Assembly: GCA_963734395.1 (NCBI GenBank)
Contig: CAVTGY010000004.1
Span: forward strand, 1 to 64,000
Source: Bog-756 sp963734395
GTDB taxonomy: Bacteria; Actinomycetota; Acidimicrobiia; Acidimicrobiales; RAAP-2
Length of the DNA stretch: 64,000 nt
Reading direction: 5' to 3'
Shown: one piece after another, positions 26,859-37,338 of the stretch
Numbering within the stretch: the first letter of the stretch is position 1
Layout: each line of letters starts with the position of its first letter
Notes under the pieces: generated by a model
Seen by the model: only the letters and a program-made list of their open reading frames with translations
Databases searched by the model: none
Told to the model about the DNA's origin: nothing
Position numbers and translations under genes: made by a program

Positions 26859-28024
26859 GTGACACCGGGACCAGGGGTGCGGCTCTTCGACACGGCGCGG
26901 GGCGAGGTGGTCCCGCTCACCGCGGGCCCGGTGGTCACCCTTTACTCGTGCGGGATCACTCCGTACGACTCCGCCCACCTCGGTCACGCCGAGGTGTATC
27001 TCACCTTCGACGTCCTCCAACGCCGGCTGCGGGACCTCGGTCACCTGACCCGCTGTGTCCGCAACGTCACCGACGTGGACGACGACATCCTGCGCAAGGC
27101 ACGCGAACTCGGGGTCCATTATCTCGATCTGGCCGCCGAGGAGATCGCCCGGTTCGACTCCGACATGGCGGCGCTGGGACTGATCCCTGCGTGGTCCGAA
27201 CCCCGAGCCACTTCGGCCATTTCAGAGATCCTCACCCTCATCGGTTCGGTGCTGGACTCGGGTTGTGCCTACCAGTCGGGGGGCGCGGTCTACTTCGACG
27301 TCACCACGTTCCCGAGGTTCGGAGCGGTGAGCCATTACGACCAGGCGACCATGCTGTCGTTGGCTGCCGAGCACGGTGGAAATCCCGACGATCCCAACAA
27401 GCGTCACCCTCTCGACTTCGTCCTCTGGCAACCGTCGTTGCCCGATGAGCCGTCATGGGACTCGCGGTGGGGCCCGGGCCGACCCGGGTGGCACATTGAA
27501 TGCTCGGCGCTGGCCCTCCGGGACCTGGGGGAGACGATCGATGTCCACGGTGGCGGTCGCGACCTGATCTTCCCCCATCATGAATGCGAGACCGCGCAGT
27601 CGGAATCGGTCACCGGTCGTCCATTCGTCCGTCACTGGCTCCATGTCGGGCTGGTCGGTCTCGGAGGGACCAAGATGTCCAAGTCCCTCGGCAACCTGGT
27701 GTTCGTGGGCGACTTGTTGAAGGAGTGGGAGCCGGCGGCGGTGCGCCTCGCTCTGCTCGATCACCATTACCGACCCGATTGGGAGTGGACAGGGGACGAC
27801 CTGCCGGCCGCGGCCCGTCGGCTGGATGCGTGGCGATCTGCTCCCCGCCCGGCCGACGACGACACCGACGCCGACGGGGCAAGGGAGGCGCGGGCTCGAA
27901 CTGGTCCGTTCCCGCCTCGATGACGATCTGGACACGCCGGGCGCACTCGGTGCGCTCGACGCCGAAGCGCGACGCGGGTCGCCCGGTGTTCCCGGGGGCG
28001 TCGCTCCTGGGCGTTACCCTGTAG
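26859..28024 (+). CDS. mshC: Mycothiol ligase MshC, two frameshifts
   Basis: Cysteine:glucosaminyl-inositol ligase, the third step of mycothiol synthesis. The class I signature is HLGH in CGITPYDSAHLGHAEVYLTF and KMSKS in GLGGTKMSKSLGNLVF. CGITPYD rather than CGPTVYD separates MshC from cysteinyl-tRNA synthetase. Zinc ligands appear in SCGI, HIECSAL and FPHHECE. The body is intact to about 27880; the end is rebuilt from two further frames (RSRLDDDLDTPGALGALDAE then GASLLGVTL, TAG at 28022-28024). GTG 26859 is the start. It needs ATP and L-cysteine and acts in the cytoplasm. Confidence 0.85.
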
Positions 28025-28120
28025 TCCTGTCGCCGCCGACGCTTGGCTGCGCGGAGCGGTTTCGGCCGTACCCGTGCCCGGGTATCGAAGACCGGATCGA
28101 AGACCGAGAAAGGCAATCCC

Positions 28121-30109
28121 ATGGCCGCCGTCACCGTCCGACTTCCCGATGGTTCGACCAAGGAGCTCGACGAGGGCACGACCGCCTACCAGTTGGCCGC
28201 CGAAATCGGCCCGGGATTGGCCAAGGCGGCACTCGCCGCCAGCTTCGACGGGATCGAGGTCGACCTTGCCGCGCCGGTGCCCGACGGGTCCGAGGTGCGG
28301 GTGATCACCGCTCAGAGCGACGCCGGACGTGCCGTGCTCCGGCACTCCACCGCTCACGTGCTGGCCCAGGCGGTGCTCCGACTGTGGCCGGGAGCCCATT
28401 ACGCCATCGGACCGGTCATCGAGGACGGCTTCTACTACGACTTCGAGTTGCCGGGCGGAGCCCATTTCAGTGACGACGACCTCGAGCGGGTCGATGCCGT
28501 CATGCGCGAGATCATGGCCGAGGACCAACCCTTCGTCCGGCACGAGCACTCCATCGAAGAGGGTCTGTCGCTCTTCGAGGACCAACCGTTCAAGCGGGAG
28601 ATCATCGAGGCGGTCGGGGCCGGGCACGACGAGGTCGACGCCACCGCCAGCGAGGCTTCGTCCGGGGCGGTCTCCACCTACTGGAACTCGCCGTCGTTCA
28701 CCGACCTGTGCCTCGGCCCCCATGTCCCTTCCACCGGTCGGCTCGGTCACTTCGCCCTCATGCGGGTGGCCGGGGCCTACTGGCGGGGCGACGAAAAGCG
28801 CCCGCAGCTCCAGCGCATCTACGGCACCGCCTGGGAGTCGGACAAGGCGCTTTCGGACCATCTCCACCGGTTGGAAGAGGCGGAGAAGCGTGATCACCGC
28901 AAGCTGGGCGCCGAGCTGGACCTGTTCTCGTTCCCCGAGGAGATCGGCTCCGGGTTGGCGGTGTTCCACCCCAAGGGTGGCATCGTCCGGCGCTTGATGG
29001 AGGACTACTCCCGTGCAGCGTCACGAGGCGTCCGGCTATCAGTTCGTGTACACCCCCCACATCACCAAGTCGGAACTGTTCGAAACCTCGGGCCATCTCA
29101 ACTGGTTCGCCGAGGGGATGTTTCCGCCGATGGAGCTCGACGGCGGACACCAGTACTACCTCAAGCCGATGAACTGCCCGTTCCACGTCCTCATCTTCAA
29201 GAGCCGGCAACGCTCCTACCGCGAGCTCCCCCTCCGGATGTTCGAGTTCGGATCCGTCTACCGGTACGAGAAGTCCGGAGTGGTGCACGGGCTCACCCGG
29301 GTCCGGGGGATGACCCAGGACGACGCCCACCTCTTCTGTACCCGGGAGCAGATGGGCGACGAGTTGCACACCACCTTGAACTTCGTGCTCTCCCTGCTGC
29401 GTGACTTCGGCCTCGAGGACTTCTACCTCGAGCTGTCAACCCGCCCGGAGGGGAAAGCGGTCGGCACCGCCGAGGAGTGGGACGAGGCCACGGAGGCGCT
29501 GCGAGACGGCGGCGATGACCATGGACCTCGAGCTGACCCTCGACGAAGGCGGCGGCGCCTTCTACGGTCCCAAGATTTCGGTGCAGGCCAAGGACGCCAT
29601 CGGCAGGACCCACCAGATGTCCACCATCCAGCTGGACTTCCAGACTCCTCAGCGCTTCGAGATGGAGTACGTCGGCGCAGACAACGGGCGACACCGTCCG
29701 ATCATGATCCATCGGGCCCTGTTCGGATCGGTCGAGCGGTTCTTCGCCATTCTGCTCGAGCACTATGCCGGTGCCCTTCCCACCTGGCTGTCGCCCGAGC
29801 AGGTACGGGTCCTCGGCGTGCGCGACGACCATCAGGGAGTACGCCGACAAGGTGGCCGACCGGCTGAGGGCGATCGGGGCGCGGGTCACCGTCGATCCCG
29901 CCGACGAGCCCCTGGCGTCCCGGGTCGGCAAGGCCAAGGTGCTCAAGATCCCCTACATCCTGGTGGTGGGGGACGATGACGTGGCCGCGGGAACCGTCGG
30001 TGTCAACCGACGGGGCACCAACCGGCCCGAGCGGGGGGTGGAGGTCACCGCGTTCACCCAGATGCTCGAGAGCGAGATCGCCGAGCGACGCATCCCCGAG
30101 CACCAGTGA
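28121..30109 (+). CDS. thrS: Threonyl-tRNA synthetase, three frameshifts
   Basis: A class II synthetase of about 660 residues. It has an N-terminal TGS domain (VRLPDGSTKELDEGTTAYQL), the editing domain (LRHSTAHVLAQAVLRLWPGA) and the catalytic core. Motif 2 lies in RMFEFGSVYRYEKSGVVHGL, the zinc ligands in MNCPFH and MIHRALFGS, and the C-terminal anticodon domain is REYADKVADRLRAIGARVTV. Indels near 29008, 29508 and 29820 split it into four frames, but every domain is present and in order. It overlaps the HIT gene start by GTGA. It is essential, so the breaks are probably sequence errors. Confidence 0.9.
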
Positions 30110-30636
30110 GCCTCGACCACCTGTGGGCCGGGTGGCGCACCGAGTACGTGACGTCGGCGTCTGCAGCGGACCACGCCGCCGGCGACGACCGGCCTCCCGA
30201 CGATCCCGCACAGTGCGTCTTCTGCCGCATCGCCGCCAGTGGACCGCCGTCGGAGGAGAACGGGGTGATCTGGCGAGGTGCGCTCACCTACGCGGTGCTC
30301 AACGCCTATCCCTACACCAGCGGCCATCTGATGGTGGTGCCGGTCCGCCATGTCGATTCGCTGGCCGCCCTCAGCGACGAGGAGGGGGCCGAGCTGTGGT
30401 CGGCGGTGGGTCAAGGGGTGCAGGCGCTGGAAACGTCGCTGGGTCCCGAGGGCGTCAACCTGGGGGCCAACCTGGGCCGGGCGGCCGGGGCGGGAATCCC
30501 CCGCCATCTCCACCTCCACGCCGTTCCCCGATGGTCGGGAGACACCAATTTCATGACCGCGGTGGCCGGGACCCGGGTGCTCCCCGAAACCCTGGCGGTC
30601 ACCTGGCAACGCCTCCACCGGGGATGGCCACGCTGA
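30106..30636 (+). CDS. HIT-family phosphorylase (Ap4A phosphorylase type)
   Basis: A 176-residue histidine-triad protein. The triad is HLHLHAVPRWSGDTNF (residues 132-147), whose PRWxGDxNF extension matches the diadenosine tetraphosphate phosphorylase group (mycobacterial Rv2613c type). A zinc-like CVFCRI lies near residue 38. Its start overlaps the thrS stop and it leads into pgsA, the mycobacterial order. It cleaves Ap4A with phosphate in the cytoplasm. The gene is intact. Confidence 0.85.
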   Translation: MSLDHLWAGWRTEYVTSASAADHAAGDDRPPDDPAQCVFCRIAASGPPSEENGVIWRGALTYAVLNAYPYTSGHLMVVPVRHVDSLAALSDEEGAELWSAVGQGVQALETSLGPEGVNLGANLGRAAGAGIPRHLHLHAVPRWSGDTNFMTAVAGTRVLPETLAVTWQRLHRGWPR

Positions 30637-30746
30637 CCGGCCCGGCCGACGCGACAGCGGGCGGAATCGAAGCGTCGGCCGCGGTGTTGTCGCAGGGTGA
30701 GGGTGAGGTGCGCCATCGGGCGATCGATGTGGTGGTGGAGGTTGGG

Positions 30747-31199
30747 ATGACGGTCAAGGAGCTCGGACATCTGGTGCTCTACGTGAGGAACGTGGAGCGT
30801 TCGGCCGCCTTCTACCGGGACGTTCTCGGTTGGGAGCCGGCGTTCCCCGACTCCGGCGGGATGCCGGTGGCCGCCTTCTCGTCGGGACGCACCCACCACG
30901 AGCTGCTGCTCATCGAGGTGGGGGAGGGGGCGACCCCCCAGCCGGGCGGCCGCCATCTCGGGCTGTATCACTTCGGCTTGAAGGTCGGGGACTCCGACGA
31001 GGAGTTGCGACAGGTGGTCCGCCGGCTCGACGAGGCCGACGTACCCGTGGTCGGGGCCAGCGACCACACGGTGACCCACAGCCTCTACATCCTCGACCCG
31101 GACGGCAACGAGATCGAGCTGTACATCGACGTGCCCGGGGTCGATTGGAAGGCGGATCCGAGCCTGATCATGGCCCCGATCAAGCCGCTCGCCCTCTGA
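30747..31199 (+). CDS. VOC-family dioxygenase-like protein
   Basis: A 150-residue glyoxalase-fold protein like small catechol 2,3-dioxygenase domains: LGHLVLYVRNVERSAAFYRD, VLGWEP, then HLGLYHFGLKVG and YILDPDGNEIELYID. His (GHLVL), His (YHFGL) and Glu (NEIELY) are the expected metal ligands. The ATG at 30747 begins directly at the fold. It is inserted between the HIT gene and pgsA, where mycobacteria have no such gene. The substrate is unknown. Confidence 0.8.
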   Translation: MTVKELGHLVLYVRNVERSAAFYRDVLGWEPAFPDSGGMPVAAFSSGRTHHELLLIEVGEGATPQPGGRHLGLYHFGLKVGDSDEELRQVVRRLDEADVPVVGASDHTVTHSLYILDPDGNEIELYIDVPGVDWKADPSLIMAPIKPLAL

Positions 31200-31311
31200 C
31201 CGCCGGGCCGTCCGCCGGCCTTCGGCCGCCCGGTCGAGGTCCTCGCCGGTCACCGCTGGATCCGGGGTCCGGATGGTAGTGTTGGACCGAGCCTTCTGGA
31301 GGAAAATACGC

Positions 31312-32089
31312 ATGTTCGACGGGCGATGGCGCGGCACGGTTGACCGTGGCACCGAACCGGTCGGCCGCAAGCTGCAGCAGTGGGGCGTCACCGCTGACAT
31401 GCTCACCGCCACCGGGCTGATCTCGGCCACCGCCACCGCGGTGGCCGTGGCGTACCGGCCATCTCCATCTGGCCATCGTCCTCCTCATCCTCACCGGGTT
31501 CCACGACCTGCTCGACGGCCCGGTGGCCAAGGCGTCGGGGACATCGTCGATCCGAGGCGCCTTCTTCGACTCGGTCACCGACCGGGTTGCCGATGTGCTG
31601 ATCCTCGGGGGCGTGGCCTGGTACCTGGAGTCGACCCATCCCGGCCATCTGGTCCTGTTGCCGTTCGCCGTGCTCGGCGCCACCTCGTTGGTCTCCTACC
31701 AGCGGGCCAAGGCAGAGTCGCTGGGCATCTCCGCTCGTGGCGGGCTCATGGAACGGGCCGAGCGGATGATCCTGTTGGGAATCGGCTTTCTCTCCCCGTC
31801 GTTCCTGGTCCCCGTCCTGTGGGTGATGTTGGCCCTGACCATGGCCACTGCGGTCGGGCGGTTCATCAAGGTGTGGCACCTGGCCGAGGCGCCGGTTCCG
31901 GTGGTCGTCCCCCGACGTCATCGCCGGTCTCGATCCACCGCCCGGGCCGCCGGCCGCAAGCAGTCGACGTCGCCGTCCCGGTGGAGGGCTCGGCGGCAGG
32001 GTGAGCTGGCCAGCCGGTCCGGTCGGACCTGGCGTGCCCGGCACGCCAGAGGCGGCATCCGGCAGCGCACCGGTCGCCGCCACGCCTGA
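31312..32089 (+). CDS. pgsA: CDP-alcohol phosphatidyltransferase, probable phosphatidylinositol-phosphate synthase PgsA, one frameshift
   Basis: A membrane enzyme of about 258 residues. The CDP-alcohol motif is DLLDGPVAKASGTSSIRGAF then FDSVTDRVAD (D-x2-D-G ... G-x3-D-x3-D). Start ATG 31312 has GGAGGA eight bases upstream, giving FDGRWRGTVDRGTEPVGRKL. An indel near 31455 separates the first 50 residues from the motif. Position between the HIT and PatA-like genes makes it the inositol-phosphate enzyme that starts PIM and phosphatidylinositol synthesis (inference by synteny). The C-terminal 50 residues are an Arg/Ser-rich tail beyond the usual end. Confidence 0.82.
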
Positions 32090-32125
32090 GAACTCACGGG
32101 CCAAGGTGAGCGAGAACCAGGGTTG

Positions 32126-33025
32126 GTGAACAAAGGACAAGCAGTCTTTCGCACCTACACGACACTTGCTCGCTGTCTCTCCGCCCTCCCCGAACCGGTG
32201 GCGATGAGCGCGGCCGGAGCGGTCGGGGATGTGATGTTCAAGGTGCGCGGCGAGCAACGCCGGATGGTCTCGAACAACCTGCGCCGGGTCATCGGTGCCG
32301 ATGTCGGGGACCAGGAAATCCTCGACAGGTGGGCGCGCCGTTCGTTTCGGGCCTACGCTCGTTACTGGGTGGAAGGGGCCCGACTCGCTCGCACGTCACC
32401 GCACGAGGTGGAACGACGGACGGTCGTCGACGGTCTCGACTACCTGGTGGATGGGATGGCAGCCGGAAAGGGCGTCATCATGGCACTACCGCACGTGGGG
32501 AGCTGGGAGTATGGGGGCGCGTTTCTGGCTACGCAGGGCATGCCGATGACCTCGGTCGCCGAAAAGATCGAGCCGCCCGAGCTCTTCGAGTTCTTCGTGG
32601 CCCAGCGGGCGACGATGGGGTTGACCATCGTCCCCCTCGACGAGTCCTCGGGGCGGACCATCATCGCCACGTTGAGGCGGGGCGGGCTGGTCGGACTGTT
32701 GTCCGACCGGGACGTGGCCGGAAACGGCGTCGAGGTGGAGTTCTTCGGCGAGGCCACCACCATGCCGGCCGGACCGGCCACCCTGGCGCTTCGAACCGGG
32801 GCGCAACTGGTGACCGGCGCCGTCTACAGCGGGCCCGGTCCCGATCACCGGGCCCTCGTCGAGCCGCCCCTCGACACGTCGCGGCACGGTTCGTTCCGCC
32901 AGGACGTGTCTCGATTGACCCAGAGCATCGCCACCAGGTTCGAGGGGCTGATCCGCCGGGCACCCGAGCAATGGCACGTGTTCCAGCCCCTGTGGCTGGC
33001 CGATCGCCCCCAGGTGGCGGCGTGA
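32126..33025 (+). CDS. Lysophospholipid-acyltransferase family protein, PatA-like PIM acyltransferase
   Basis: A 299-residue LpxL/HtrB-type acyltransferase. The catalytic His is in VIMALPHVGSWEYGGAFLAT (H-x4-E variant HVGSWE, residues 117-122). GGLVGLLSDRDVAGNGVEVE and FFGEATTMPAGPATLALRTG are the acceptor-site blocks. Between pgsA and pimA it is the expected acyltransferase that palmitoylates phosphatidylinositol mannosides at the inner face of the membrane. GTG 32126 or TTG 32123 is the start. The stop overlaps the next gene by GTGA. Confidence 0.85.
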   Translation: MNKGQAVFRTYTTLARCLSALPEPVAMSAAGAVGDVMFKVRGEQRRMVSNNLRRVIGADVGDQEILDRWARRSFRAYARYWVEGARLARTSPHEVERRTVVDGLDYLVDGMAAGKGVIMALPHVGSWEYGGAFLATQGMPMTSVAEKIEPPELFEFFVAQRATMGLTIVPLDESSGRTIIATLRRGGLVGLLSDRDVAGNGVEVEFFGEATTMPAGPATLALRTGAQLVTGAVYSGPGPDHRALVEPPLDTSRHGSFRQDVSRLTQSIATRFEGLIRRAPEQWHVFQPLWLADRPQVAA

Positions 33026-34893
33026 CCAAGTTCGAGGACCGGCCCCTGGCCGGCGATTTCGACTTCGAGGCTTTCGGCCCGTCGGTGGTCCTCAGCCGGC
33101 GGACCGCCGGTCGTCCTGTCCCCGGCCGGCCGGTGCCGGACATTGCCTATCCGGTTCGATCGGCCCATGCGGGTGAGCCCCGGTTCCACTCGCTGAGCGA
33201 GCGCGAATTCGACGTGGTGGCGGTAATCGGCCCCGACGGGCGGTTGGTCTTCGTAAGCGCCTCGGCCGAGCGGGTGTTCGGCTACGACGTCAGCGACGCC
33301 ATCGGACTCGACGCCCTCGGGCTGTTCGACCCTCGAGTGTCGATTCGGTCCGTGCCCTGTTCAACGACCTGGTCGCCGGTCGGAGGCTTTCGGTCTCCCT
33401 GGAGATGCGGACGGAGCGAGCCGACGGGAAGTCGATCGATCTCGAGGTGGTGGCGGCCAATCATCTCGACGATCCCATCGGCGGAATCGTGGTCAACATT
33501 CGCGACATCACCGATCGCGCCCGTCTCGAACAGAGCATCCGCGACGCCGACAAGAGTCAGACCGCACTCATCGAATCGATGGCCGACGGAGTGATGATCG
33601 TCGACGCGGACGCGACCGTGGTCCGGGTCAATCAGGCGTTCGAAGTGATGTTCGAGGCTCCGCGGGTGCGGCTGCTGGGCAAACGCCTCGAAGACCTGAT
33701 GACCGCCGGCGGAACGGACGGCCTCGAGCTGTTCGACGCCGAGGGCCGGCCGGTCGACCTGGCGGCGCACCCGATCACCACCAGCCTGCAGGGCGGCCGG
33801 CGCTCGGTCGGGGTGGTGCTCGGGCTGCGACGGAAGGGGAAGCCGTCGATGTGGGTTCGGATCAACGCACAGGCCATGGTCGGGGCCGATGGCATGGTGT
33901 CCGGAGCCGTGGCCTCTTTCGATGACGTCACCGCCTTGCGCCAGTCGGCCAGCGAGCTCCGCCGCGAGGAGCAGTTCCTTCAGGTGCTGCTCGACACCCT
34001 CGAGGAGGGAATCGTTGCCTGCGATGCGGACGGGAGGATCACCGTGTTCAACCCGGCCGCTCGGTTGCTCCATGGTCTGGGCGAGGGCGGAGGAGCCGAT
34101 TGGCAGCATCCCTTCCGATCAAGGTCTCAGGCGGTCCGACGGCACTCCCATCGCCCAGCGGGAGAACCCACTGATCAGGGCCATGTCCGGTGAGCAGCTC
34201 CGCGACGTCGAGATCATTCTCGAATCAGGGACCGGGGAACTTCGCAAGGTCAGTGTCAATGGACAGGCGCTGGTCGACGACGACGGGAAGAGGCTCGGTG
34301 CCGTCGTGGCCATCCACGACGTCACCGAACAGAAGCTCAACGAGGAACGGCTGGCGGAGCTGGCGCTGCACGATCCGCTTACCGGGCTGGCCAACCGCAC
34401 CCTGTTGGCCGAACGACTGCAGGATGCCATCGACGAGCTGGCCCGGTTGACGCCGACAGAGTCGGGTGCGGGCCAACCCGATGCCCATCGGGGAGTGGCC
34501 GTCTATCTGCTCGACCTCGACGAGTTCAAGGAGATCAACGACGTGCTCGGTCACGACGTGGGGGACGACATGCTGGTCGCGGTGGCGGGTCGGCTGCAGG
34601 CCATCGTCCGCCCGACGGACACGGTTGCCCGACTGGGAGGGGACGAGTTCGTGGTGGTCTGCGACATCGAGAGTGGCGAGGACGAGATGCTCCGGATCGC
34701 CGAGCGCATCTCGACCACACTGGCCCGGCCCTACCGGATCGAAGGCCAGACCCTGACCGTGTACGCATCGGTCGGAGGGGTCTTCGCCGACAATGCGGAC
34801 ACCGACCCGTCCCGCTTGCTGAGCCGGGCCGACGATGCCATGTACGGCGTCAAGTGGAGCCGACGGCGGGAACGTCGATCCATGATGGACTGA
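33022..34893 (+). CDS. Diguanylate cyclase with three PAS domains (PAS-GGDEF), two frameshifts
   Basis: A protein of about 623 residues. PAS 1 is near residues 55-110 (VVAVIGPDGRLVFVSASAER), PAS 2 near 185-300 (MADGVMIVDADATVVRVNQA), PAS 3 near 320-440 (EEGIVACDADGRITVFNPAA), then a GGDEF domain (HDPLTGLANRTLLAERLQDA; active site RLGGDEF near residue 539). RPTD five residues before GGDEF is the RxxD product-inhibition site, so an active, feedback-controlled c-di-GMP synthase is predicted. There are no EAL or membrane segments. Indels lie near 33340 and 34110. It is coupled to the PatA-like gene, an unusual place for it. Confidence 0.87.
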
Positions 34894-34899
34894 ACGTCG

Positions 34900-36095
34900 G
34901 TGGCCACCGGCGACTCGCCGACATCCCCACCGATCCGGGTCGCGCTCGTCTGTCCCTACAGCCTGTCCCGGCCCGGTGGCGTGCAGAACCAGGTGGTCGG
35001 ACTGACTCGAGCACTCGCGGCGCGTGGCCATCGGGTCACCGTCTTCGCCCCGCTCGATGCCCCCGGGGACGCCCCCGACGACATCGACCTGGTGGCCACC
35101 GGTCGGTCGGTGTCCCTGCCGGCCAACGGCTCGATCGCCCCGGTGACCATCTCGATTCCGGCCGTCCTGCGGGCGAGGCGCACACTGCAGTCGGGCGGAT
35201 TCGATGTCGTCCATGTGCACGAGCCCTTCGCCCCGGGCCTTCCCTACGGGCTGCTCGTCGGCCGAGACGTCCCGCCGCTGGTGGCCACCTTCCACCGGAG
35301 CGGCTCGAGCACCTTTTACACCGTGCTGGGTCCGGTCGCCCGTCACCTGTCCCGACGGTTCGCGGTTCGGTGTGCGGTGTCCGAGGCGGCTCGTGCGACG
35401 GCATCGGACGCGCTCGGTGGCACCTATCGAGGTGGGGTTCAACGCGCGTGGAGGTGGACCGCTATCAGGACGTCGAACCGTGGCCGACCGACCGGCCGGC
35501 CATTCTCTTCCTCGGCCGCCACGAGGAGCGCAAGGGCTTGTCCGTCCTCCTCGATGCCTTCGAGCAGCTGCGTCCCGAGCGCGGTGGTCCGCCCGACGGG
35601 ATGTCCGCCTCACCGGAGCTCTGGATCGCCGGGGACGGTCCGCTCACCGACTCGCTTCGTCGCTCCCATCCCGAGTCACCCGACGTCCACTGGCTCGGCG
35701 TTCTCTCCGACGAGGAGAAGGTTCGTCGACTGGTGACCGCCGACATCCTGTGTGCCCCGTCGCTGGGCGGAGAGTCGTTCGGCCTGGTGCTGCTCGAGGC
35801 CATGGCTGCCCGCACGGTGGCGGTGGCCAGCGACATCGACGGGTACCGCCAGGCGGCCGGTGACAGCGTCGTTCTGGTGCCGCCGGGCGACGCGGGATCG
35901 CTTTCCGAGGCACTCTCCGGCGTCCTGTCGGCGGAGCTGGCCGTGGTGCCCGGGGCGAACGGCGACACCGGCCCCGAAGGGCGCCGCCGGTGGCTCTCGG
36001 TTGCAACGGAGCGGGCCGGGGGGTGGTCCATGGACCGTTTGGCCAGGTGGTACGAGGATCGGTACGGCTCGGCACTGGTCGGACCGCCGGCGTGA
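34900..36095 (+). CDS. pimA: Phosphatidylinositol mannosyltransferase PimA-like (GT4), two frameshifts
   Basis: A GT4 glycosyltransferase of about 397 residues. The acceptor loop RVALVCPYSLSRPGGVQNQV is the PimA hallmark, with VVHVHEPFAPGLP following. The C-terminal donor half has ILFLGRHEERKGLSVLLDAF and the E-x7-E motif ESFGLVLLEAMAARTVAVAS. Indels between 35420 and 35460 split the linker between the two Rossmann halves. It transfers the first mannose from GDP-mannose to phosphatidylinositol. GTG 34900 begins six bases after the GGDEF stop. Confidence 0.85.
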
Positions 36096-36116
36096 GCGGC
36101 CGTACACTGCAGGATC

Positions 36117-37297
36117 ATGAGCGAATCGCCCGGAGCCACCCCGCCCGCTGGAACACCCGGCCGCCGACCGGGGAACCAGGACGGCGGCGGGTCCAGTACC
36201 GGGTCCTCGTCCGGATCGAGGAGCTCGGGAAACCGCAACCGGAACCGCAATCGGAACCGCAACCGCAATGGCAGCCGGTCGGGGAGCGGTTCGACATCCC
36301 GAGGGAACAGTGCGGCCGGCAGAGGCGGACAGACCGGACAATCCGGACAGCGAGGCGGATCGTCGGCCCGCGGCGACGGGCGTGGGTCGCCTGCTCGGTC
36401 GGGCGGCGCGGGCGTCGTCGGCGCCGACCGACGACGCCGCGGTGAAACCGATCAGACCTCCGGACCAGGCGGTCGATCGCCAGGCCGAGGGTAACGAAGA
36501 AACCTCGGCGGTCGACGCCAATCGGCGTCGGGCCGTCATCATCTGCGCCACGCCGGCCCTCATCGCCGGGGTGGTGGTGGGCCTGGTCCTGGTGGCAATC
36601 GGTCTGCTGGTGATCGGTGCGGTGGCATGGGTCGCGGTCACCGTGGCTCTCTCGGTCTGGTTGTGGCGGTTCGCCCCCGGAGCCGTGGCGCGGTCGGTGG
36701 GTGCGAGCCCCAGTGACGAATCGGAGCACCCGCGGCTGCACAATCTGGTCGATGGCCTCTGTGCCACCATGGGCCTTCCCCGGCCGACCATCTGCATCGT
36801 GAACAGCCCGGTGCCAAACGCCATGGCCGTCGGGCGCGACCCGGCGACGGCGTCGCTGCTGGTCACGTCGGGACTCGACCAGTCCCTCACACTGGTCGAA
36901 CTGGAGGGCGTGCTGGCGCACGAGCTGGTCCATGTCAAGAGGCAGGACACCCTGGTGGCCGGTCTGGCGGTGATGGTCACCACTCCGTGGTCTGCTGGTG
37001 GTAGGCACCACCAGAGCCGCCGAAACGGTGCATTCCCTGGTCGGCCGCGGCCGCGAATTCTCGGCCGACCAACGGGCCGCCGGGGTGGTCCGCTATCCGC
37101 CCGGCATCGGCTCGGCACTGGCGGCGATGGCCGATCGGCCGCCGTTGGCACCGGTGTGGCTGCCGGGTGCCGGGCGCACCGCCCAACTCACCCGCTGGCT
37201 GTGGGTCGATCCGATGGCGGGTGCCCGCTCCGGCGAGTCCGTCGTCGGCAACCTCGACGACACCGCAGTCCGGGCCGCCGCCCTGTCATTGCCCTGA
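36117..37297 (+). CDS. M48-family (HtpX-like) membrane metallopeptidase, two frameshifts
   Basis: A protein of about 393 residues. A 125-residue low-complexity N-terminus (G/S/R/N-rich, with six Asn-Arg repeats) precedes two membrane helices (ICATPALIAGVVVGLVLVAI and LVIGAVAWVAVTVALSVWLW). The zinc motif is AHELVHVKR (HExxH) and the third ligand Glu is in GREFSADQRAAG. PNAMAVGRDPATASLLVTSG is the usual HtpX segment. Indels lie near 36400 and 36985. HtpX-type proteases degrade misfolded membrane proteins; here the extended N-terminus is not family-typical. Natural start ATG 36117. Confidence 0.8.
36228..36270. repeat. Short tandem repeat encoding Asn-Arg
   Basis: A degenerate 6-base unit (AACCGC, AACCGG, AATCGG) is repeated about six times and encodes alternating Asn-Arg in the N-terminus of the M48 protease. 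It is coding, with no spacers, so it is not a CRISPR. Slippage here could change the length of the tail. Confidence 0.75.
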
Positions 37298-37338
37298 TCC
37301 TGTAATTGCCCTGATCCGGACCGACCGGTTCTGGTCGC

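Noticed and set aside
26859..28024. Cysteinyl-tRNA synthetase (cysS)
   Set aside because: The CGITPYD motif, the short length without the CysS C-terminal domain, and the ending fit MshC better.
28121..30109. thrS as a pseudogene
   Set aside because: All domains are present in order and the enzyme is essential; single-base errors are a better explanation.
31200..31240. Rho-independent terminator before pgsA
   Set aside because: Only a 5-base stem (CGGCC-TTC-GGCCG type) with no U-tract; too weak to call.
36228..36270. CRISPR or regulatory repeat
   Set aside because: The unit is about six bases, coding, and without spacers.
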